Origin: Falsiroseomonas selenitidurans
GTDB taxonomy: Bacteria > Pseudomonadota > Alphaproteobacteria > Acetobacterales > Acetobacteraceae
Assembly: GCF_012103215.1 (NCBI RefSeq)
Contig: NZ_JAAVNE010000006.1
Span: 1 to 64,000, forward strand
Length of the DNA: 64,000 bases
Direction: 5' to 3'
Part shown: piece after piece, positions 28,090 through 37,084 of the stretch
How the letters are laid out: every line of letters starts with the position of its first letter
How positions within the stretch are numbered: the first letter of the stretch is position 1
Made by a program: the position numbers and the translations under genes
The notes under the pieces: generated by a model
The model's input: the letters and a program-made list of their open reading frames with translations, nothing else
The model's database searches: none
Told to the model about the DNA's origin: nothing

Positions 28090-28144
28090 CGATCCGGTAC
28101 TTGTTGCTGATTCGCAATTTGGTCCAGCGGGTGGCAATCCGACA

Positions 28145-29437
28145 ATGCAGGTCCTGAGTTGGTTCGGCACGGCGCTGCATGGCGCGGCGAATGGGGCTCT
28201 GCGCCCCCTGCCCTCCCCATGGCCTGGCGCCGGCCCGGCGCGCGAGGCGGCCTCGCGCAGCTGGTTCCCGCGGATGCATGTGCATCCGGGGCAGCGCTGG
28301 GTGACATTGGAACAGGGCGGGCAGCGGCTGTGCGCCACCCCGGATGGCGGGCTCGTCGCCGCGGCACCCGAGGCGGAGGAGGTGCCACCGGAGGCCCGCT
28401 TCTTGCCTCTCTCCGATGCGCGGCTGGACCACCTGGCCCGGCTGCCGCTGGATGACTGGACCCTGTCCGACGGCACCCTGGTGGCGGGCGGGGACATCCG
28501 CTTGGCGGCGGGCTTCGTGCTGCGCTTCGGCCCGCTCGACATCGCGCTGGACCAGGGCCCCGATACCCTGGTCGTGGAGACGCTGGACGGCGTGCCGCAC
28601 GGGCTGCGGCTGGTGCATGATGGCTGGCGGGCGGACCGCGCCCGGGTGCTGCGGCCACTCATCTACCTGTGCGTCTTCGGGGCGGAGACGCAGTTCCTCC
28701 AGCTCCGCCTGTTACTGGAGTCGCTGGGGCGCTTCGGCGCCTATCGCGGCCAGGTGCTGATCGTCTCGGACCGCCCGGAGGCGGCGCTGCTGCCGCTGGT
28801 GCCCGAGGCCCTGGCCGGACAGGTGATGTTCACCCGGCGGGAGATGCCGGACCTCAACGCCATGCTGCATGCCCGCTACGAGCTGGACGACCTGCCAATC
28901 GGCCAATTCCAGCCGGTGCTCTATCTCGATTGCGACATGCTCTGCGATGCGCCGCTGATGCCCTTGTTCGCCGGGATGAACACGGCCGACGCCATCTTCG
29001 GCACGCTGGAAGTACCGCGGCCGATCGACGGGCCCATGGCGCCCGTCTCGCCCTGGTTCGGCGGCGCGCTTTTTGCCAAGGACCCGCTGCGGGGGCGGCG
29101 CATTCATGCGCTGAACTCCGGCTCCATCGGCTTCAGCAACCGGGCGATCGCGGAGCCGGTGTTCCGGCAGCTGCTGGGCATCGCCCGCGGCTATGCGGCG
29201 CGGGAGCCCGACCATAACCCGCGCTTCGGCGACCAGCCCTTCCTCAACTACCTGTTCCAGAAGCTGGGGCCGGTGGATCTCGCCCTGTTGAACCGGCATA
29301 TCCGGGTGCTGCGCGGCAGTGCCACGACGATGGATGGGGCACGGCTCGGCCTGCTGCACTTCAACCGCGGAGTCGGGCACGCCGGCAAGCACGAGACCAT
29401 GCAGGCACACCTGGCGTCGCTGAAGGAACAGGCCTGA
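28145..29437 (+). CDS. GT8-like glycosyltransferase
   Basis: 430 aa from ATG 28145; the long upstream open frame is antisense noise over the ABC gene. Residues 1-165 are a poorly recognised N-terminal region. Residues about 170-425 resemble GT8 enzymes: LIYLCVFGAETQFLQLRLLLE, the DxD metal motif at Asp262-Cys263-Asp264 in YLDCDML, an ALNSGSIGFSN block, GDQPFLNYLF and a C-terminal LLHFNRGVGHAGKHE like the GT8 HxxGxxKPW-type ending. It transfers a sugar from a nucleotide donor; acceptor unknown. Confidence 0.75.
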   Translation: MQVLSWFGTALHGAANGALRPLPSPWPGAGPAREAASRSWFPRMHVHPGQRWVTLEQGGQRLCATPDGGLVAAAPEAEEVPPEARFLPLSDARLDHLARLPLDDWTLSDGTLVAGGDIRLAAGFVLRFGPLDIALDQGPDTLVVETLDGVPHGLRLVHDGWRADRARVLRPLIYLCVFGAETQFLQLRLLLESLGRFGAYRGQVLIVSDRPEAALLPLVPEALAGQVMFTRREMPDLNAMLHARYELDDLPIGQFQPVLYLDCDMLCDAPLMPLFAGMNTADAIFGTLEVPRPIDGPMAPVSPWFGGALFAKDPLRGRRIHALNSGSIGFSNRAIAEPVFRQLLGIARGYAAREPDHNPRFGDQPFLNYLFQKLGPVDLALLNRHIRVLRGSATTMDGARLGLLHFNRGVGHAGKHETMQAHLASLKEQA

Positions 29438-29671
29438 CCCGGCGCAGTTCAGTCGGACATCGCCGCCTGCAGCCTGTCCAGGCCGGCCCCAGCCATCCCC
29501 CGCGTGCCGCCCTGCACGCCCTCCTGCGCCGGGCGCGGCCCCGGCCGGCCGCGCTCGACCAGCCTTCCCGGCCGTGATCGGGGGCCACGCAACTTGGCAT
29601 CGCCGCAGGCCCTTCGCAGCGCAGCACGGGGGTGCCAGCATGGCATTGCCGATCGAACAAGGGACCGCGCG
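29438..29671. other. Intergenic region without a recognisable gene
   Basis: 234 bp between the glycosyltransferase and the TctC-type gene. Short frames exist in several phases but none has a ribosome site or family signal. It presumably holds the promoter of the TctC-GGT-MATE set. Confidence 0.5.
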
Positions 29672-30649
29672 ATGACCCTGCTCCCCCGCCGCTCCATGCT
29701 GGCGTTGCCCGGCCTTCTCCTGGCCCGGCCGGGCGCCGCGCAGACCGCGGATTGGCCCAGCCGCGCCATCCGCATCATCGTCCCCTTCCCGCCCGGCGCC
29801 GGCACGGACCTGCTGGCCCGCGCCTATGCGCAGCGTCTGACGGAGGTGCTGGGCCAGGCGGTGGTGATCGAGAACCGCGCCGGCGCCAGCGGCATGATCG
29901 GGACGGAGGCCGCGGCGCGCGCGCCGGCCGATGGCTACACCATCCTGATGGCGAATTCCTCCGTGCTCGCCATCAACCCCGCCATCCGCGCGACCCTGCC
30001 CTACGACCCGGTGGGCAGCTTCGACCCGGTGGCGCTGGTGGGCGCCAATGACAGCGCCCTGGTGGTGCGCACCGAATCGCCCTTCCGCACGGTGGCGGCA
30101 TTGCTGGCGGCGGCGCGGGCGCGGCCCGGCGGGCTGTCCTATTCCTCCGCCGGCACCGGCACCTCCACCCACATGGCGGCGGAGTTTTTCAAGCAGACCG
30201 CGGGCGTGGACATCCTGCACGTGCCCTATCGCGGCAGCCCGCAGGCGCTGACGGACATGCTGGGCGGCCAGGTGGACATGAACTTCAACACGGTGAATGC
30301 CGTGGTCGCCGCGGTGCGCGACGGCAAGGCGCGCGCCCTGGCGACCACCGGCGCCAGCCGCGACCCGCTGCTGCCGGACGTGCCGACCTTCGCCGAGATC
30401 GGCTTCACCGGCTACCAGGCCAGCGGCTGGCTGGGCTTCGTGGTGCCGGCAGGCACGCCGCCTGCCATCGTCGACCGGCTTGCGGCCGCCATCGCCCAGG
30501 TGGCCGCCCTGCCCGGCTTCGCCCAGCGCATCGCCAGCATCGGCATGAAGCCCACCATCAGCACGCCGGCGGAATTCCGCGCCATCATCGGGCCGGAAAT
30601 CGCCCGCTGGACGCGGGTGGCGCGGCAGGCGGGGGTGACGGTGGAGTGA
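29672..30649 (+). CDS. TctC/Bug-family periplasmic solute-binding protein
   Basis: 325 aa from ATG 29672 with a signal peptide (MTLLPRRSMLALPGLLLA, cleavage near PGAAQ). The Bug signature is clear: WPSRAIRIIVPFPPGAGTDLLAR, VIENRAGASGMIGTEAAARA, DGYTILMANSS, HVPYRGSPQALTDMLGGQVDM and VPTFAEIGF. It binds a carboxylated or amide ligand. No tctA/tctB membrane genes are nearby. It overlaps a gamma-glutamyltransferase homologue, suggesting a gamma-glutamyl or N-acyl amino acid ligand. Confidence 0.93.
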   Translation: MTLLPRRSMLALPGLLLARPGAAQTADWPSRAIRIIVPFPPGAGTDLLARAYAQRLTEVLGQAVVIENRAGASGMIGTEAAARAPADGYTILMANSSVLAINPAIRATLPYDPVGSFDPVALVGANDSALVVRTESPFRTVAALLAAARARPGGLSYSSAGTGTSTHMAAEFFKQTAGVDILHVPYRGSPQALTDMLGGQVDMNFNTVNAVVAAVRDGKARALATTGASRDPLLPDVPTFAEIGFTGYQASGWLGFVVPAGTPPAIVDRLAAAIAQVAALPGFAQRIASIGMKPTISTPAEFRAIIGPEIARWTRVARQAGVTVE

Positions 30650-32352
30650 TGCTGACGCGGGAGACGGTCAGCGGCACCCGCCACGCCATCTCGGCCGGCC
30701 ATTATCTGGCCAGCGCCGCCGGGTTTTCGGTGCTGGAAGCCGGCGGCAATGCGGTGGATGCGGGCTGCGCGGCCGGCCTCGCGCTCGGCGTGCTGCATCC
30801 GGACCTGGTGAGCATCGCCGGCGTCGCGCCCATCCTGCTGCGCACCGCCGCCGGCACGGTGGAGAGCATCGCCGGCGTCGGCCCCTGGCCGGCGGCGACC
30901 GATGCGGCGTTCTTCCAGCGCGCCCATGGCGGGAAGATGCCGGCGGGCGTGCTGCGCACGGTGGTGCCGGCCGCGCCCTGCGCCTTCATCACCGCGCTGC
31001 AGCGCCATGGCAGCATGGCGTTTTCCGAGATCGCCGCGCACGCCATCCGCTTCGCCGCCGAAGGCTTCGCGGTCTATCCGCTGCTGGCCGAGAACATCGC
31101 CAACCATGCGGCGGAGTATCGCCGCTGGCCGCAGAACGCCGCCATCTTCCTGCCCGGCGGCGCACCGCCGGCCGAGGGCGACCGCTTCCTGCAGGCCGAC
31201 CTCGCCGCCACGCTGCGCTTCATGGCGGATGAGGAGCGCGCGGCGCTTTCCCGCGGCGCCGATCGCGTGGCAGGGCTGGAGGCCGCGCGGGATGCCTTCT
31301 ACCGCGGCGACATCGCCGCCCGCATGGTGGATTTCATCCAGGCGGAGGGTGGCTGGCTTTCGCGCGAGGATCTGGCCCGCTTCCGCTGCCCGGTGGCCCC
31401 GCCCGTCTCCATCGCCTGGCGCGGCCAGCGCGTCTTCACCGGCGGGCCGTGGTGCCAGGGGCCCACCCTGCTGCAGGCGCTGCTGATGGCGGAACGCGCC
31501 GGGCTGGCCGCGCTGCCGCACAACGCGCCGGACTACCTGCACCTGATGGCGGAGCTGCTGAAGATCGCCTTCGCCGACCGCGAACACCATGTCGGCGACC
31601 CGGATTTCGTCGCGGTGCCGCTGTCGGCGATGCTGTCAGATGCGCACATCGCCGCGCGCGTGGCGCAGATCGACCCGGGGCGGGCGCATCCCGGCATGAT
31701 GCCGGCCCTGCTCGGCACCGGGCGCGGCCAGCCCGCGGCATCCCTGGCAGCGGACCCGCCGGTGGAGGCCGGGACCTCCTATGTCGCGGTGGTGGATCGC
31801 TGGGGGGGTGCCTTCTCCTGCGCGCCCTCCGATGCTTCCTGGTCCAGCCCGGTCATCCCCGGGCTCGGTTTCGTGCCGTCCAACCGCGGCTCGCAGAACC
31901 GCACGGATCCGGCGCATCCGGCGGGGCTGGCGCCGGGCAAGCGGCCTCGGCTGACGCCGATGCCGGCGCTGGCGCTGGGGGCGGATGGCAGTGTGATGCC
32001 CTTCGGCTCCCCGGGCAATGACGTGCAGCCGCAGGCGCTGCTGCAGGTGCTGATGAACCTGTTCGTGCATGGCATGACGCCGCAGGCGGCGGTGGAGGCG
32101 CCGCGAATCGCCAGCTACGCCTTCCCCGGCACCAGCGCCCCGCATGACCATTTCCCGGCCCGGCTGGCGGTGGAATCCCGCATCCCGGAGGCGGTGCGGG
32201 ACGCGCTGGCGGCGCGCGGCCACGCCATCCGCCTGTGGCCGGAGCGCACCTGGCTGGCCGGCTGCGTCGAGCTGGTGCGGAAGGACCCGGCGCGCGGGCT
32301 GATCGCCGCTGCCGCGGACCCGCGCCGCCCCGCCGCCGCCATCGCCCTGTGA
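30649..32352 (+). CDS. Gamma-glutamyltransferase family protein, atypical
   Basis: 567 aa from ATG 30649 (TGATG overlap with the TctC gene). Family features: ISAGHYLASAAGFSVLEAGGNAVDAGCAAGLALGVLHP (residues about 11-50), the IAWRGQRVFTGGPWCQGPTLLQAL block and a candidate catalytic Thr376 in EAGTSYVAVVD at the autoprocessing site. The usual NDEMDDF-type donor-binding motif is replaced by GLGFVPSNRGSQNRTD. No signal peptide is seen. It may cleave gamma-glutamyl or acyl amides, but specificity probably differs from classical GGT. Confidence 0.82.
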   Translation: MLTRETVSGTRHAISAGHYLASAAGFSVLEAGGNAVDAGCAAGLALGVLHPDLVSIAGVAPILLRTAAGTVESIAGVGPWPAATDAAFFQRAHGGKMPAGVLRTVVPAAPCAFITALQRHGSMAFSEIAAHAIRFAAEGFAVYPLLAENIANHAAEYRRWPQNAAIFLPGGAPPAEGDRFLQADLAATLRFMADEERAALSRGADRVAGLEAARDAFYRGDIAARMVDFIQAEGGWLSREDLARFRCPVAPPVSIAWRGQRVFTGGPWCQGPTLLQALLMAERAGLAALPHNAPDYLHLMAELLKIAFADREHHVGDPDFVAVPLSAMLSDAHIAARVAQIDPGRAHPGMMPALLGTGRGQPAASLAADPPVEAGTSYVAVVDRWGGAFSCAPSDASWSSPVIPGLGFVPSNRGSQNRTDPAHPAGLAPGKRPRLTPMPALALGADGSVMPFGSPGNDVQPQALLQVLMNLFVHGMTPQAAVEAPRIASYAFPGTSAPHDHFPARLAVESRIPEAVRDALAARGHAIRLWPERTWLAGCVELVRKDPARGLIAAAADPRRPAAAIAL

Positions 32353-33659
32353 TCCGCGCGCGGCTCGGCCGGATCGGCGCGCTGGCGGCGCCGACGGCGC
32401 TGGTGGCGATCCTGCAGGTGACGGGCCAGCTGGCGGAAACCTGGCTGGCGGCGCGGCAGGGCACGGAAGCGCTGGCCGGCTGGGCCACCGCCCTGCCCTT
32501 CGTGCTGCTGATGCAGATGATGTCCACCGGCGCCATGGGCGGCGGCGTGGTCTCCGCCATCGCCCGCGCGCTGGGCGGCGGGAGGCGGGAGGAGGCGTCG
32601 GCCATGGTCCTGCATGCGGCGCTGATCGCGCTGGCCGCCGGGCTGGTCTTCGCCCTGCCGCTCGGCCTGTTCCCGCGCGCGATCCTCGGCGCCATCGGCG
32701 GGCCGGCGACGGCGGAGGCGGCAGCGCCCTATGCCGCCTGGCTGTTCGGGCTGGGGGCGGTGCCGGTGTGGATGACCAACACCCTGGCCTCCGTGCTGCG
32801 CGGCGGCGGGCGGCATGCGCTGGCGGCGCGGGTGCTGGTGCTGGCCTGGGCTGCCCTGCCGCCCACCGGCTGGGCGCTGGCGGAACCCCTCGGCATGGGC
32901 CTGGCCGGGCTGGGGGCGTCAATGGCGCTGGTGTTCTGGGTGGCGACGCTGGCCATGGGGCTGGTGGTGCTGCGTGGTGGCGCCGGCTTCGTCCCGACGC
33001 TGCGGATGCGGCCCCAGGCGAGGGTCTTCGGAAAAATCCTGTCGGTGGGGCTGGTGGCCAGCGGGCTGGCGGTGATCGCCAACCTCGCCACCATCCTGGT
33101 CACCGCCCAGATGGCGGCGCATGGCGCGGTGGCCGTGGCTGCCTATGGCATCTCCGCCCGGCTTGAATTCCTGATGATCCCGCTCGCGTTTGGCATCGGC
33201 TCGGCGCTGACGGCGCTGGTCGGCCGCGCCGCCGGGGCCGGGGATTGGGCGGAGGCGCGTGCCCTGGCCTGGACGGGCGCGGCCCTGGCCCTGGCGCTGA
33301 CCGGCGCGGCGGGGCTGGTGGTGGCGCTGGCGCCGGCGCAGGTGGCCGGGCTGTTCACGGCGGACCCCGCCGTGCTCGCCATCGCGGCGCGCGGCCTGGC
33401 CTATGTCGGCTTCGCCTTCGGTGGCTTCGGCCTGGGCATGGCGCTGTATTTCGCCAGCCAGGGCGCCGGGCGCATGGGCTACCCGGTGGCCGGCGCGCTC
33501 ACCCGGCTGACGCTGGCCGTGGGTGGCGGCTGGCTGCTGGCCGGGCCGCTAGGCATGGGGATCGAGGGGCATTTCCTCGGCGTCGCGCTCGGCATCACCG
33601 CCTATGGGCTGGTGACGGCCGCCGGCGTGCGTCCGGCGGTCTGGCCGGGGCGCGGCTGA
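32349..33659 (+). CDS. MATE-family efflux transporter
   Basis: 436 aa from GTG 32349, overlapping the GGT stop (GTGA). About twelve membrane helices in two halves. MATE-type elements include AAPTALVAILQVTGQLAETW, the MSTGAMGGGVVSAIARALGGGRREEA loop of helix 2 and its equivalent FGIGSALTALVGRAAGAGDWAEA in the second half. It should expel a cationic or product molecule by sodium or proton antiport. Its tight coupling to GGT suggests export of a reaction product, which is inference. Confidence 0.87.
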   Translation: MIRARLGRIGALAAPTALVAILQVTGQLAETWLAARQGTEALAGWATALPFVLLMQMMSTGAMGGGVVSAIARALGGGRREEASAMVLHAALIALAAGLVFALPLGLFPRAILGAIGGPATAEAAAPYAAWLFGLGAVPVWMTNTLASVLRGGGRHALAARVLVLAWAALPPTGWALAEPLGMGLAGLGASMALVFWVATLAMGLVVLRGGAGFVPTLRMRPQARVFGKILSVGLVASGLAVIANLATILVTAQMAAHGAVAVAAYGISARLEFLMIPLAFGIGSALTALVGRAAGAGDWAEARALAWTGAALALALTGAAGLVVALAPAQVAGLFTADPAVLAIAARGLAYVGFAFGGFGLGMALYFASQGAGRMGYPVAGALTRLTLAVGGGWLLAGPLGMGIEGHFLGVALGITAYGLVTAAGVRPAVWPGRG

Positions 33660-33694
33660 CGCGGCAGGATGCCCCCCAACGAGAGGGGGAAACC

Positions 33695-34825
33695 GTGGCC
33701 GATCCGGAGATGCTGGATGCCCTGCGCGCCACCGCGCGCCGCTTCGCGGAGGCGGAGGTCGCGCCGCGCGCCGCCGAGCTGGACGAGACGGAGCGCTTCC
33801 CCGCCGACCTCTACCGCGCGCTGGGCAGCCTCGGCCTGCTCGGCATCACCGTGCCGGAGGCGCTCGGCGGCGCCGCGGCGGGGGTCGAGGCCTATGCCCT
33901 GGTCATGGAGGAACTGTCCCGCGGCTATGCCAGCGTGGCGGACCAGGTGGGGCTGGTGGAGTTGCTGGGGACCCTGCTCTCGGAGCACGGCACGCCGGCC
34001 CAGCAGGCGCAGTATCTGACACCCCTGCTGCGCTACGAGACCAGCTGCGCCTATGCGCTGACCGAGGCGGAGGCGGGATCGGACCTCGCCAACCTGAAGA
34101 CCACCGCGCGGCGCGACGGCCCGGACTGGGTGCTGGATGGCGAGAAGATGTGGATCCACATGGCGCCGCGCGCGGATTTCGCCGCCGTGCTGGCGCGCAC
34201 GGACCCCGCCGCCGGGCATCGCGGCATGTCCATCTTCCTCGCGGATCTGAATGCGCCGGGCGTGGAACGGCTGCGGGCGGAACACAAGATGGGCCAGCGC
34301 GCCTCCCCGGTCGGCGGGCTGCGATTCACCGATGTCAGGCTGCCGGGGGCGGCGCTGCTGGGGCCGGAAGGCCGCGGCTTCCACATGATGATGTCGGTGC
34401 TGGACAAGGGCCGCATCGGCATCGCGGCCCTGGCGCTGGGTATCCTGCAATCGGCGCTGGAGGAAAGCATCGGCCACGCGAAGCAGCGCGTGCAATTCGG
34501 CAAGCCCATCGCGGAGCAGCAGGCGATCCGCTTCCTGATCGCCGACATGGCGAAGGACACGCACGCCGCCCGGCTGCTGGTGCGCGACGCCGCGCAGGGC
34601 ATGGATGCCGGCCGCCGCGTGACGCTGGAAGCCAGCATGGCCAAGTGCTTCGCGAGCGACGCCGCGGTGGCGCGCACGGCGGATGCCGTGCAGATCCATG
34701 GCGGCACCGGCTACATCCGCGGCGTGACGGTGGAGCGGCTGTACCGCGACGCGAAGATCACGCAGATCTACGAAGGCACCAACCAGATCCAGAGGATCAT
34801 CATGGCACGCGAGATCCTGTCGTGA
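33695..34825 (+). CDS. Acyl-CoA dehydrogenase
   Basis: 376 aa from GTG 33695 behind GAGAGGGGG. The FAD-site segment CAYALTEAEAGSDLANLKTTA, the GEKMWIHMA strand, catalytic Glu in IYEGTNQIQR and the C-terminal helical repeat RVQFGKPIAEQQAIRF are all standard. It makes a 2,3-enoyl-CoA. It overlaps the SDR gene by GTGA and starts a run with SDR and MaoC that looks like one beta-oxidation-style module. Confidence 0.93.
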   Translation: MADPEMLDALRATARRFAEAEVAPRAAELDETERFPADLYRALGSLGLLGITVPEALGGAAAGVEAYALVMEELSRGYASVADQVGLVELLGTLLSEHGTPAQQAQYLTPLLRYETSCAYALTEAEAGSDLANLKTTARRDGPDWVLDGEKMWIHMAPRADFAAVLARTDPAAGHRGMSIFLADLNAPGVERLRAEHKMGQRASPVGGLRFTDVRLPGAALLGPEGRGFHMMMSVLDKGRIGIAALALGILQSALEESIGHAKQRVQFGKPIAEQQAIRFLIADMAKDTHAARLLVRDAAQGMDAGRRVTLEASMAKCFASDAAVARTADAVQIHGGTGYIRGVTVERLYRDAKITQIYEGTNQIQRIIMAREILS

Positions 34826-35589
34826 CCCGCCCCGTCGCGCTCGTCACCGGCGGCAGGCGGGGGATCGGCCGCGCCGCCTGCGTGGCGCTGGCCGCCAAGG
34901 GCTACGACATCCTGGCCTGCGACATCGCCGAGGAGGGTTTCGCCGAAACCGCGGCCGCGGTGGAAGCCGAGGGCGGCTATTTCGCCTGGCGGCTCTGCAA
35001 CGTCGCCGATCTCGGGGAGATCGAGGCGCTCATCGACTGGGCCTGGGCGGTGCGCGGCGGGGTGGAGGCGCTGGTGAACAACGCCGGCGTCGGCGCCCTG
35101 CAGCGCGGCGACCTGCTGGCGGTGACGCCGGACTCCTGGGACCGCTGCCTCGACATCAACACCCGCGCGCCCTTCTTCGTCTCCCAGCACCTGGCGCGGC
35201 GCATGGTGGCGGCAGGCGCCCCGGCGCGCGGGCACCGCGCGCTGGTGTTCATCTCCTCGGCCAATGCGGCGCTGGTCAGTTCGGACCGTGCCGAGTACAG
35301 CGCCAGCAAGATCGCCGTCTCCATGGTCGCGCGCTGCTTCGCGGACCGGCTGGCTGAGGAAGGCATTCCGGTCTTCGATATCCGCCCCGGCGTGATCCGC
35401 ACGGACATGACCGCCGGCGTCGCCGCGCGCTACGCGGCGCGGATCGCCGCCGGGCTCTCGCCGATCCGGCGGTGGGGGGAGCCGGAGGATGTCGGCCGCG
35501 CCATCGCCGCCCTGGTCACCGGCGCCATCCCCTTCTCCACCGGCGATGCCTTCCACATCGACGGCGGCCTGCACCTGCACCGGCTATGA
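34822..35589 (+). CDS. Short-chain dehydrogenase/reductase
   Basis: 255 aa from GTG 34822. Cofactor motif VTGGRRGIGRAA, NNAG at the beta-4 strand, catalytic Ser in FISSANAAL and YSASK (Tyr/Lys), then RPGVIRTDMT and the C-terminal IDGGLHLHRL. The acidic residue in CDIAEEGF suggests NAD. It probably oxidises a 3-hydroxyacyl or related intermediate of the same module. It overlaps both neighbours. Confidence 0.92.
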   Translation: MTRPVALVTGGRRGIGRAACVALAAKGYDILACDIAEEGFAETAAAVEAEGGYFAWRLCNVADLGEIEALIDWAWAVRGGVEALVNNAGVGALQRGDLLAVTPDSWDRCLDINTRAPFFVSQHLARRMVAAGAPARGHRALVFISSANAALVSSDRAEYSASKIAVSMVARCFADRLAEEGIPVFDIRPGVIRTDMTAGVAARYAARIAAGLSPIRRWGEPEDVGRAIAALVTGAIPFSTGDAFHIDGGLHLHRL

Positions 35590-36056
35590 AGATCGATCAG
35601 GCGCTGCTGCGCTATGAACAGGTGGAGCCCGGCCTCGTCATCGAGACCGGCGGCATCACGGTGACGGAGGCGCATATCGTCGCCTTCGCCGGCCTGACCG
35701 GCGACTTCTTCGACATCCACATGGATGACGACTACGCCCGCGGCCTGGGCTATCCCGGCCGCGTCGCCCATGGGCTGCTGGGCCTGGCGCTCTGCGACGG
35801 CCTGAAGAACCGCGCGCCCACCCGGTTCGCGGCCATCGTGTCGCTGTCCTGGCGCTGGTCCTTCAGCGGCCCGATCCTGGTTGGCGACCGCATCGCCGCG
35901 CGCATCACCGTGCTGTCGAAGCGGCTGACGAAGAACCCGGCGCGCGGCATCCTCACCATGGATTTCGCCCTGGCGAACCAGCGTGGCGAGGTGGTGCAGA
36001 AGGGGGAGAACGACCTGATGGTGCACACGCTGGCGGTGGACGCGCCGCCCGCCTGA
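35586..36056 (+). CDS. MaoC-like enoyl-CoA hydratase
   Basis: 156 aa from ATG 35586 (ATGA with the SDR stop). Hot-dog fold with the hydratase motif FAGLTGDFFDIHMDDDYARGLGYPGRVAHGLL, holding the Asp and His pair. It hydrates an enoyl-CoA, completing a dehydrogenase-hydratase-SDR set with the two genes before it. It is followed 2 bp later by the convergent stop of a Gfo/Idh gene. Confidence 0.9.
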   Translation: MKIDQALLRYEQVEPGLVIETGGITVTEAHIVAFAGLTGDFFDIHMDDDYARGLGYPGRVAHGLLGLALCDGLKNRAPTRFAAIVSLSWRWSFSGPILVGDRIAARITVLSKRLTKNPARGILTMDFALANQRGEVVQKGENDLMVHTLAVDAPPA

Positions 36057-36058
36057 GG

Positions 36059-37084
36059 TCAGCCGGCGACATCCACGAAGGCACCCAGCGCGGCGCTGCG
36101 CAGCATCGCCTCGATGGCGTGCAGCACCGGCAGGCCCGTCGCGCCGTCATGCGCCGGGGCGCGCCCCTCGGCGATGGCGGCGCAGCTTTCGGCCAGCATG
36201 GCGCGGTGCGGGCCGTGGTCGAAGGCCATGGGGTCGGCGCCGCCGCCGCCGGCCATGGCACCCTCCACCACCTCCACCGGCCGGCCCTTGATGTGCAGTT
36301 CCAGGCGCTCCGCCACCAGGGACGCGCTGCCGCCGGTGCCGGCGATCTCGACGCGCTCCGGGTAGCCGGGCTCGGCCACCGTCGTCGCATCCAGCGCGCC
36401 GATGGCACCGCTGGCGAAATGCAGCGCGGCCGCCGCCATGTCCTCCGTGTCGATGGCGCGCAGGCCGCTGGTGCGCGCCAGGGCGCCGATTCGGGCCAGC
36501 GGGCCGGCCAGGTGCAGCAGCAGGTCCAGCGTGTGGATCGCCTGGGTCAGCAGCACGCCGCCGCCATCCCGCGCCTTCATGCCCCGCCCCGGCTGCGCGA
36601 AATAGGCGGCATCGCGCCACCAGCGGATGGAAGCGGAGCAGGACAGCAGCTCCCCCAGCTCCCCCGCCGCCACCGCCTGCTTCAGCCGCCGCGCGGCCGG
36701 CCGCCAGCGGTGCTGGAACACCACGCCCAGCGTCACCCCGGCGTCGCGCGCCGCCTGCACCAGCGCCGCCGCCTCCGCCGCGCTGCGCTCCAGCGGCTTC
36801 TCCACCAGCAGGTGCTTGCCCGCCGCGGCGGCGGCGCGGGCCACCGGCAGATGGTGGCCGGGCGGCGTCAGCACCAGCACCAGGTCGAGCCCCGGCACGG
36901 CCAGCAGCGCCGCCTGGCTCTCGAACACCGGCGCGCCCCAGCGCAGCGCGAAACCGTCCCGCCGCGCCGCGCTGGGGGAGAAGCCGCCGACCAGCCGCGC
37001 CGTGCCCGCGGCCTCCAGGTCGCGGATCGCCAGCATGTGCGGCTGCGTCGCCATGCCGAGCCCGATGATGCCGATGCCGATCAC
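36059..37084 (-). CDS. Gfo/Idh/MocA-family oxidoreductase
   Basis: 341 aa from a GTG at 37084, overlapping the upstream hydratase stop (GTGA) and preceded by AAGGGGGCAGGG; the protein then begins at the Rossmann motif IGIGIIGLGMATQPHMLAI. The NADP-site EKPLERSAAEAAAL (EKP motif) and a C-terminal dimer domain follow. It oxidises or reduces a sugar-like or cyclic polyol substrate; the exact one is unknown. It is cotranscribed with the enoyl-CoA hydratase. Confidence 0.88.
   Translation of the reverse strand: MIGIGIIGLGMATQPHMLAIRDLEAAGTARLVGGFSPSAARRDGFALRWGAPVFESQAALLAVPGLDLVLVLTPPGHHLPVARAAAAAGKHLLVEKPLERSAAEAAALVQAARDAGVTLGVVFQHRWRPAARRLKQAVAAGELGELLSCSASIRWWRDAAYFAQPGRGMKARDGGGVLLTQAIHTLDLLLHLAGPLARIGALARTSGLRAIDTEDMAAAALHFASGAIGALDATTVAEPGYPERVEIAGTGGSASLVAERLELHIKGRPVEVVEGAMAGGGGADPMAFDHGPHRAMLAESCAAIAEGRAPAHDGATGLPVLHAIEAMLRSAALGAFVDVAG

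Noticed and set aside
29504..29671. N-terminal extension of the TctC protein
   Set aside because: Arg/Pro-rich noise before a normal signal peptide at 29672.
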